Shown piece by piece: positions 24,359 to 30,559 of a DNA stretch of 30,559 nt; within the stretch, counting starts at the first letter, position 1; each line of letters opens with the position of its first letter. Both the position numbers and the translations under genes were made by a program. Origin of the DNA: DASTRU01 sp035761045 (GTDB lineage Bacteria; Pseudomonadota; Gammaproteobacteria; Burkholderiales; Burkholderiaceae_E); contig DASTRU010000132.1 in assembly GCA_035761045.1 (NCBI GenBank), forward strand, positions 1-30,559. The letters run 5' to 3'. Below the pieces are notes generated by a model. The model was not told the DNA's origin and made no database searches. It worked only from the letters and a program-made list of their open reading frames with translations.

Positions 24359-25594
24359 ATGGCCGAACCCAACCCGTTTGCATACGCGCACGCCAGCCAC
24401 TCCGATTGGCGCATTGCCTGCGCGCAATGCGTCGAGCTTCTTGCGCAACGTTCGCGCGGCGCCGTTGGACACCAAGGGCCCACCGAAACCTTAGGTTTTG
24501 TGTATTTGACCGACGCATATGCGTCGTACGCGAGCGATATCTTGGCGTCGTTGCGCATCGGTACTGGAGTCGCGCATTGGGTCGGCACCGTGGGCTTAGG
24601 CATTTGCGCGACCGATGTCGAATACCTCGACGAGCCAGCCCTCGTCGTCATGCTGGCCGACTTACCCGCTGGCAGCTTTTCGGTGTTTAGCGGTACGCGG
24701 CCCACGCCCGCGCACGACAAGCGCACGGCCAGCGGCGCGATAGCCGCGCACGCCGCCCTCGTTCACGCGGATCCGGCCGCGCCCGACTTGCCCGATTTGC
24801 TGTTGGACATGGCGAGTAAGTTGGAATCGGGATGGGTGTTTGGCGGCCTAAGTAGCGCACGCGGTAACGGCGTTCAAATTGCGAATGAAACATTGACCGG
24901 CGGCGGCGTGTACGGCAGCGGTTTGTCGGGCGCGGTGTTTTCAAGCGAGGTGCACATGATGGCGCGCGTGACGCAAGGCTGCCATCCGCTGCGCACGCGT
25001 GAAGGACACGCCATCACCGAAGGCGAGCGGCATGTGGTGGAAACACTCGACGGCCAGCCAGCGCTCGACGTGCTGCTCCAAGAACTTCATGTCGAATCGC
25101 CAAACGACTTGGTGCGTCATCCACGTTTGTCCGGCGGATTGTTCGTTGGACTTTCCGCCGGAGACGATACCGTGCTCGGCGATGATTACTTGGTGCGTCA
25201 TGTCGTGGCGCTCGACCCAAGTCGCCGTGCGATTGGCATTGCGGGCGAAGTCGAACCCGGGCAGCGCATGGTGTTTTGCACGCGCGATGCTGAGGCGGCT
25301 CAACAAGACTTGGTGCGCATCTGCACGGAGTTGCGCGAGGAAGTCGAACATGAGGCAGCGGTCCTAAGCGCGCGCGCCGGCGGCGAGGGGCCGATCGCGC
25401 CGCCGCGCATGCGCGGGGCCTTGTATTTTTCGTGCGTTGGACGTGGCGCGTCGTTGTTTGGCGGACAAGGCGAGGAGTTGCGCTTGATTCGCAAGCATTT
25501 AGGCGATGTACCGCTCGTGGGTTTTTACGCCAACGGCGAGATCGCGCGGCACCGTTTATACGGCTATACCGGCGTGCTCACGGTGTTCGTGTAG
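24359..25594 (+). CDS. FIST-domain protein
   Basis: A 411-residue protein with a FIST_N domain (about 35-225) and a FIST_C domain (about 235-400), the latter including GALYFSCVGRGASLFG, PLVGFYANGEIA and LYGYTGVLTVFV. FIST domains are predicted sensory domains, suggested to bind small molecules such as amino acids; direct function is unknown. Here the domain stands alone, without kinase or methyl-accepting output. There is no signal peptide. It follows phaM by 21 bases and is likely cotranscribed, although no Shine-Dalgarno sequence is visible before the ATG. Its 3' end overlaps the convergent MFS gene by 17 bases. Confidence 0.9.
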   Translation: MAEPNPFAYAHASHSDWRIACAQCVELLAQRSRGAVGHQGPTETLGFVYLTDAYASYASDILASLRIGTGVAHWVGTVGLGICATDVEYLDEPALVVMLADLPAGSFSVFSGTRPTPAHDKRTASGAIAAHAALVHADPAAPDLPDLLLDMASKLESGWVFGGLSSARGNGVQIANETLTGGGVYGSGLSGAVFSSEVHMMARVTQGCHPLRTREGHAITEGERHVVETLDGQPALDVLLQELHVESPNDLVRHPRLSGGLFVGLSAGDDTVLGDDYLVRHVVALDPSRRAIGIAGEVEPGQRMVFCTRDAEAAQQDLVRICTELREEVEHEAAVLSARAGGEGPIAPPRMRGALYFSCVGRGASLFGGQGEELRLIRKHLGDVPLVGFYANGEIARHRLYGYTGVLTVFV

Positions 25595-26819
25595 CAACTT
25601 CGGCGGACGTGGCTTGCGCATCGGTGGGATTGACGCGGCCCGCGAGCCACATCGCGCATACCGTCGCGCTCATCGCGATGAACCCAACCCAGCCATAACG
25701 TTCGAGCTGGCCCGTCGGGTTCGTGGTGATGATGATTCCCGCGATCAAGCTTGCGATGCCAGAACTCGCCGATTGAATCGCCGAGTTGATGCTCATGAAG
25801 GTTCCGCGCAAGCGCGGATTCGCGGCGGACGTCACCATCGCCATGCCGGGCACCATGCGGCCCGACACCAACACGAAGAATAAGGTCGAGTTCACGAGCG
25901 CGATCCATAACGGCGCGGCGGGCAAATGCGTGGTGCTGAACAAAGGCACGAGCGATCCGATCGCGATCCACCGGTACACGCGCTGCTTGCCATGACGATC
26001 GGCCAAGCGGCCAAACCAGCGCGAGGTGAAAAACGTGCATGCGCCGCCGAATAAGTACACCAACGGAATCGCTGATTCGGCGATACCCACGTTCGCGGTG
26101 TAGTACAGCGTGATGAACGGAATGACCGTAAAGCCCGAGAGCATCATCAACGCCACGAAACACCAGGCGCGCCAATGGTTCGCGTCGCGCAGCACCGTTC
26201 GCATCGGCGAAGGCGCGCGTCGATCATCGCCCGCCACATGGCTGGCTAGCGAAGGCAAGGCACGCCAACCAATCCACCAAAACCCCGCGCACAACACCGC
26301 GATGAATACGAAGGGTCCGTGCCAACCCGCGATTTGGCTGATCCATAAACCCAAGGGGACACCGGCGATCGTGGAAATGGAAAACGACGCCATGACGATG
26401 CCCGTCGCGCGGCCGCGCCGCTCGAAGGGAATGGCGTCGCCAATCACGGTGAACACCATCGCGCCGAGAATGCCGCCAAACATTCCCGCCAAGCAGCGCG
26501 CGGCAAGCAACGACGCATAGCCGGGCGCGAATGCGCACGCAAGCGTCGCCAGCGCGAACACGGCGTAGGCGCCTAGCACCACGCGCCGTCGATCGAATCG
26601 ATCGACGAAGCTCGCGGCGAGTAAGCCCGACAACCCGGCCGAAAAGGTATAGGCCGAGACAAGAAAACCGAATTGCTGCGTCGAGATGCCAAACGCCCGC
26701 ACGAACGCGGGACCGAGCGGCATCATGATCATGAAGTCGAGGATGTGCGTGAATTGAATGCCCGCGAGCGTCCACAGCAACCAGCGTTCGCGGTGTGGCG
26801 GTAATGGATAAAGGGACAT
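25578..26819 (-). CDS. MFS transporter
   Basis: Inner-membrane secondary transporter of 413 residues with about twelve hydrophobic helices. The loop 2-3 signature of the major facilitator superfamily appears as GLLAASFVDRFDRRRVVLGAY, of which FVDRFDRRR is the core (about 63-71). A second copy, RWFGRLADRHGKQRVYRW, lies between helices 8 and 9. FERRGRATGIVMASFSISTIAG matches the motif C-like helix 5 region of proton-driven exporters. It therefore resembles the drug/sugar efflux type, but substrate is unknown. I used the ATG at 26819; the frame is open to 26894. It lies 35 bases after the outer-membrane factor gene and may be the third gene of the efflux operon. Confidence 0.9.
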   Translation of the reverse strand: MSLYPLPPHRERWLLWTLAGIQFTHILDFMIMMPLGPAFVRAFGISTQQFGFLVSAYTFSAGLSGLLAASFVDRFDRRRVVLGAYAVFALATLACAFAPGYASLLAARCLAGMFGGILGAMVFTVIGDAIPFERRGRATGIVMASFSISTIAGVPLGLWISQIAGWHGPFVFIAVLCAGFWWIGWRALPSLASHVAGDDRRAPSPMRTVLRDANHWRAWCFVALMMLSGFTVIPFITLYYTANVGIAESAIPLVYLFGGACTFFTSRWFGRLADRHGKQRVYRWIAIGSLVPLFSTTHLPAAPLWIALVNSTLFFVLVSGRMVPGMAMVTSAANPRLRGTFMSINSAIQSASSGIASLIAGIIITTNPTGQLERYGWVGFIAMSATVCAMWLAGRVNPTDAQATSAEVATRTP

Positions 26820-26854
26820 GGCGCGGTTAAGGACGCAAGTGCTACGCCGATGCG

Positions 26855-28279
26855 TTAGGACGCATCGGCGACGGCCTCGGCGGCGGATGTCCATCCACCG
26901 CCCAAGGCGCGTATGAGTTGAACGGTGGCGGTGTAGCGGCGGCCCGCGATGTCCAACGCGGTGCGACGCGCGGTGAGCTCGGTGGCTTGCGCCGTCAACA
27001 CATTGAGAAATCCCACCGTGCCAGCTTTGTATTGATTGGTCGCGAGTGCAAGCGATTCGCGCGCGGCGTCCACGGCTTGCGCTTGCACCGCGGCTTCCTC
27101 GTTGAGTAAACGAACCGCCGCGAGCGCGTCCTCGACTTCGCGCAGGGCCGTGAGCACCGCGCCGCGATACAACGCGACGCTTTCGTCGTAGGCGGCCGTT
27201 GCTCGCTCTTCAACCGCGCGGCGTTCGCCGGCATCGAACAACGTGGCGACCAACGACGGGCCTAAGGACCAGAACCGATTGGGCAGACTAAATAAATCGC
27301 TCGCGCTCAAGCCGCGATATCCACCACTGGCATTGAGCACCAGCGACGGAAAATACGCGGCGCGCGCGACGCCGATTTGTGCGTTGGCCGCCGCCACGCG
27401 CCGTTCGGCGGCGGCGATGTCGGGGCGTCGTTCAAGCAACGTGGCCGGCAGCGCGGCGGGAATCTCGGGCACGGATAAGGCGAACGGCGTGGCCGCCAAA
27501 CTAAGTTCCGACGGCGCGCGACCCACCAAAATCGCGATCGCGTGTTCGAGTTGCGTGCGTTGAAGTCCTAAGTCGATGGCTTGCGCGCGCGTGGACAGTA
27601 ATTGCGTTTGCGCTTGCGCTACGTCGGCGCGCGTCACGATGCCAGCCGCGTAGCGATTTTTCGTAAGCGCAAGCGAACGTTCATACGCGCCGATGGATTC
27701 CTCCAACAACGCGCGTTGCGCATCGGCGATACGCAACGCGAAATAGTTTTGCGCGAGCTCCGCTTGCAAACTAAGTCGCGTGGCGGCGAGATCGGCTTGC
27801 GTGGCTTGAGCGTTCGCGGTGTTGGATTCCACGCCGCGTCGAATGCGGCCCCAGACATCGATTTCCCAATCCAACGCGGCACCGACTTGCTGCGTGGTGC
27901 TTACGCGCGTGTTGCCGCCGCCGCTCGTGCCGCGCGTGGCCGAGGCGTTGGCCGTGGCCAAAGGAAACAGCGCCGCGCGCGCTTGGCGCGCAAGCGCGGC
28001 CGCTTGCTGATAACGCGCTTGGGCCGCGCGTAAATCTTGATTCGCGCGAGCGACTTGAATCATGAGCGCGTCGAGTTCGGTATCGCCAAACACACGCCAC
28101 CACTCGCCGCGCGCCATATCGTCCGCGGGCTGCGCGGGTTTCCAATCCGACGTCACGGCTTGTTGTTTGAATTGCGCGGGCAGGTCGACATCGGGGCGCG
28201 CATAGTCGGGACCCACCGCGCATCCAGCGACGAGGGCGGTCATGCTCACAAGACTCGACAAGTAAACGGCACGCGTCAT
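26855..28279 (-). CDS. NodT-family outer-membrane efflux lipoprotein
   Basis: Outer-membrane exit duct for a tripartite efflux pump. The 474-residue protein starts with a lipoprotein signal: MTRAVYLSSLVSMTALVAGC, with lipidated Cys20. The family opening CAVGPDYARPDVDLPAQF follows, then two TolC-like repeats with coiled-coil segments: ANQDLRAAQARYQQAAALA and ADVAQAQTQLLSTRAQAIDL in the first, and RRPDIAAAERRVAAANAQIG and LREVEDALAAVRLLNEEA in the second. Its ATG overlaps the stop of the RND permease gene by four bases, so both act in one pump. The periplasmic adaptor is expected upstream, beyond the window. Confidence 0.95.
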   Translation of the reverse strand: MTRAVYLSSLVSMTALVAGCAVGPDYARPDVDLPAQFKQQAVTSDWKPAQPADDMARGEWWRVFGDTELDALMIQVARANQDLRAAQARYQQAAALARQARAALFPLATANASATRGTSGGGNTRVSTTQQVGAALDWEIDVWGRIRRGVESNTANAQATQADLAATRLSLQAELAQNYFALRIADAQRALLEESIGAYERSLALTKNRYAAGIVTRADVAQAQTQLLSTRAQAIDLGLQRTQLEHAIAILVGRAPSELSLAATPFALSVPEIPAALPATLLERRPDIAAAERRVAAANAQIGVARAAYFPSLVLNASGGYRGLSASDLFSLPNRFWSLGPSLVATLFDAGERRAVEERATAAYDESVALYRGAVLTALREVEDALAAVRLLNEEAAVQAQAVDAARESLALATNQYKAGTVGFLNVLTAQATELTARRTALDIAGRRYTATVQLIRALGGGWTSAAEAVADAS

Positions 28280-30559
28280 GGCGCGACTCCTGCAAGGTCG
28301 TTAGGCGAGCGGCGTGTACGCAAGCGCAAACGATCAAGACACAAATAAATAACGGGCGTGGTGTAAAGCGTGATGAGTTGGCTCAGCAGCAGCCCGCCGA
28401 CGATGGAAATGCCTAAGGGCTGACGCAATTCGGCGCCGTCGCCAACGCCTAAGGCCAGTGGCAGCGCGCCAAACAGCGCGGCGACGGTGGTCATCATGAT
28501 GGGCCGAAAGCGCAAGGCGCAGGCGCGCGCGATGGCATCGCGTGGGTCGAGCCGTTCGCGACGTTCAAGGTCGATCGCGACGTCGATCATCATGATCGCG
28601 TTCTTCTTCACGATGCCCACGAGAAGAATCACGCCGATCAAGGCGATGATGGAGAAATCGGTGTTCGTCACGAGCAGCGCGAGGATCGCGCCCACGCCCG
28701 CCGACGGCAGCGTGCTGAGAATGGTCAGCGGATGCACCAGGCTTTCGTACAAGATGCCAAGCACGATGTAGATCGTGACCAACGCCGCGAGGATTAGCCA
28801 CGGCTGACTTTGCAGCGATTGTTGAAACGCTTGCGCGCCGCCTTGAAATCCGCCTTCCACCGTCGTCGGCATGCCGATACGCGCCGCGGCGGCATCGATT
28901 GCGCGCGTGGCTTGTCCAAGCGATACGCCGGGACTTAGGTTGAATGAAATCGTCGACGCCGCGCGCGAGCCTTGATGATTCACCGCGAGCGGTGCGTTAG
29001 TGCGTTCCCATCGCGCCACCGCGTTGAGCGGCACGACCGCGCCATCGGGTGCGATGAGGTGAATCGCTTCGAGGGACTCGGGACGTTGTAGGTATTGCGG
29101 ATCGGCCTCCATCACCACGCGGTATTGATTGAGCGGCTCATAAATCGTCGATACCTGCCGCTGCCCGAACGCATCGTTCAAGGTGTTATCGATTTGCCGC
29201 ATCGTCAGCCCAAGGCGTGCGATGGCGTCGCGATCCACCACGAGCGAGATTTGCACGCCACGGTCTTGCGCGTCGGTGTTCACGTCCGCGAGTTCGGGTA
29301 ACTCGGCCATCGCGCGACGCAAGCGCGGCTCCCAGGTTCTTAACTCGTTAAGGTCGTCTGCGCGCAAGGTGTATTGATACAGCGCGTTGCTTTGCCGTCC
29401 GCCGATACGAATGTCTTGCGATGCCGAGAGAAATAAGTTCGCGCCCGGAACGCGTGCAAGCTTTGGACGCAACCGCGCGATGACTTGTTCGGCGGATACG
29501 CCGCGTTCCTTCAACGGCTTGAGCGTGACGAACATGAAGCCCGAGTTCGAGCGTCCTCCACCCGTGTAGGCATTCACGTTTTCAACGGCGGGATCGGCGC
29601 GCACGATCTCGGAAAACGCATTCATCTTCGCGCTCATCGCTTGAAACGAAATGCTTTGATCCGCCTGCACGCCCCCCACGAGAAGCCCAACATCTTGCGA
29701 AGGAAAAAATCCTTTCGGCACGATCACGTAAAGCCCGATGTTGGCGACCACCGTAGCGAGAAAAATCAACAACATGAGCTTGGTGTGCCGCAACGCCCAC
29801 GCAAGCGAGCGTTCATAACCGCTTTCAAGGCGCGCATAAGCGCGATCGATGCGTTCGGACAACGCATGACGCCAACGTGTCCACCGTCCACCGAAAGCGG
29901 GCATGGATGGCGATGAGCGCCAAGCCTTCAACCAACGCGCGCACAACATCGGCGTGGTCGTGAGCGAGACGAGCAGCGATACGCCGATCGCGATCGACAA
30001 CACCACCGCGAACTCGCGAAAGAAGCGGCCAACAATGCCACCCATCGCGAGTATGGGAATAAATACCGCGACTAAGGAAATGCTCATCGAGAGCACGGTA
30101 AAGCCCACTTCGCGCGCGCCGTGCAACGCGGCTTGCATCGGCGGCTCGCCATGCTCGATGCGACGACTAATGGTTTCGAGCACGACGATGGCGTCGTCCA
30201 CCACGAAACCGGTGGCGACGGTCAGGGCCATCAACGACAAGTTGTCGAGGCTGTACCCGCATAAATACATGGCGGCGAACGTGCCGCATAAGGACACCGG
30301 AATGGCGATGGCGGGAATGAGCGTCGCTCGCCCACTGCGCAAAAACAAAAACACCACGAGCACGACGAGGCCGATCGAAATCGCCAATGCATGTTCAACC
30401 TCGCGCAATGAAGAACGAATCGTGGTGGTTCGTTCCATTACCACTTGCATGTCGATCGCCGCGGGTACGGAGGCTTGCAGCGCGGGCAGCAACGCCTTGA
30501 CGCGCTCGACGGTTTCGAGAATGTTGGCGCCGGGTTGCCGGCGGATGAGCAGTTGAATC
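28276..30559 (-). CDS. RND multidrug efflux permease, partial (C-terminal part)
   Basis: Proton-driven inner-membrane pump of the HAE-1 group (AcrB/MdtB/MdtC relatives). The reading frame is open through the right edge, so about 760 C-terminal residues are present and the N-terminal part is missing. Seen are QLLIRRQPGANILETVERV at the edge, the helix 4 motif GFVVDDAIVVLETISRR with the paired aspartates of the proton relay, PMLCARWL, GFFPSQDVGLLVGG, and the C-terminal helices with ILLVGIVKKNAIMMIDVA and RFRPIMMTTVAALFGALPLA. The absence of long hydrophilic interruptions suggests an intact pump. It is followed, with a four-base overlap, by the NodT-type outer-membrane gene. Closest likeness seems MdtC-type, but substrate range cannot be told. 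Confidence 0.95.
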   Translation of the reverse strand, partial: IQLLIRRQPGANILETVERVKALLPALQASVPAAIDMQVVMERTTTIRSSLREVEHALAISIGLVVLVVFLFLRSGRATLIPAIAIPVSLCGTFAAMYLCGYSLDNLSLMALTVATGFVVDDAIVVLETISRRIEHGEPPMQAALHGAREVGFTVLSMSISLVAVFIPILAMGGIVGRFFREFAVVLSIAIGVSLLVSLTTTPMLCARWLKAWRSSPSMPAFGGRWTRWRHALSERIDRAYARLESGYERSLAWALRHTKLMLLIFLATVVANIGLYVIVPKGFFPSQDVGLLVGGVQADQSISFQAMSAKMNAFSEIVRADPAVENVNAYTGGGRSNSGFMFVTLKPLKERGVSAEQVIARLRPKLARVPGANLFLSASQDIRIGGRQSNALYQYTLRADDLNELRTWEPRLRRAMAELPELADVNTDAQDRGVQISLVVDRDAIARLGLTMRQIDNTLNDAFGQRQVSTIYEPLNQYRVVMEADPQYLQRPESLEAIHLIAPDGAVVPLNAVARWERTNAPLAVNHQGSRAASTISFNLSPGVSLGQATRAIDAAAARIGMPTTVEGGFQGGAQAFQQSLQSQPWLILAALVTIYIVLGILYESLVHPLTILSTLPSAGVGAILALLVTNTDFSIIALIGVILLVGIVKKNAIMMIDVAIDLERRERLDPRDAIARACALRFRPIMMTTVAALFGALPLALGVGDGAELRQPLGISIVGGLLLSQLITLYTTPVIYLCLDRLRLRTRRSPNDLAGVAP

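Overview
The window looks like the chromosome of a betaproteobacterium, most likely of the order Burkholderiales. This is inferred from gene content: a gsp type II secretion cluster with divergent gspC, a PhaM-type polyhydroxyalkanoate granule regulator next to a FIST protein, a DUF3108 protein and a membrane-anchored cytochrome c5. The base composition is GC-rich, and genes are tightly packed with many 1-4 bp overlaps.

Layout. Positions 1-3561 hold the start of an HDOD-domain gene (minus strand), then a hybrid sensor histidine kinase and an ankyrin-repeat protein (plus strand). Positions 3577-14067 are an eleven-gene minus-strand type II secretion operon, gspG-H-I-J-K-L-M-N-D-E-F, with gspC divergent at 14226. 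Together they encode everything except the prepilin peptidase: the outer-membrane secretin, the inner-membrane platform, the ATPase and all five pseudopilins.

Positions 14981-17270 are the most notable part of the window. A 515-residue protein carries the signature motifs of the edema factor/CyaA/ExoY family of nucleotidyl cyclase toxins. It is followed by a 234-residue protein of unknown function with a TPR-like C-terminus, probably in the same transcript. Neither has a Sec signal, so they are unlikely to be substrates of the adjacent type II system. A host-associated lifestyle and another export route, such as type III secretion, are plausible inferences. After them come housekeeping genes: nadB (L-aspartate oxidase), a pyrophosphate-type phosphofructokinase, tRNA-Arg(CCG) on the minus strand and cytochrome c5.

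Positions 21183-25594 hold a DUF3108 protein (minus), then on the plus strand a fumarylacetoacetase-fold protein that appears to have lost its metal ligands, PhaM and a FIST protein. Positions 25578-30559 are a minus-strand export group: an RND permease (cut by the window end), a NodT-type outer-membrane lipoprotein and an MFS transporter. No CRISPR array, insertion sequence, transposase, integrase or rRNA was seen.
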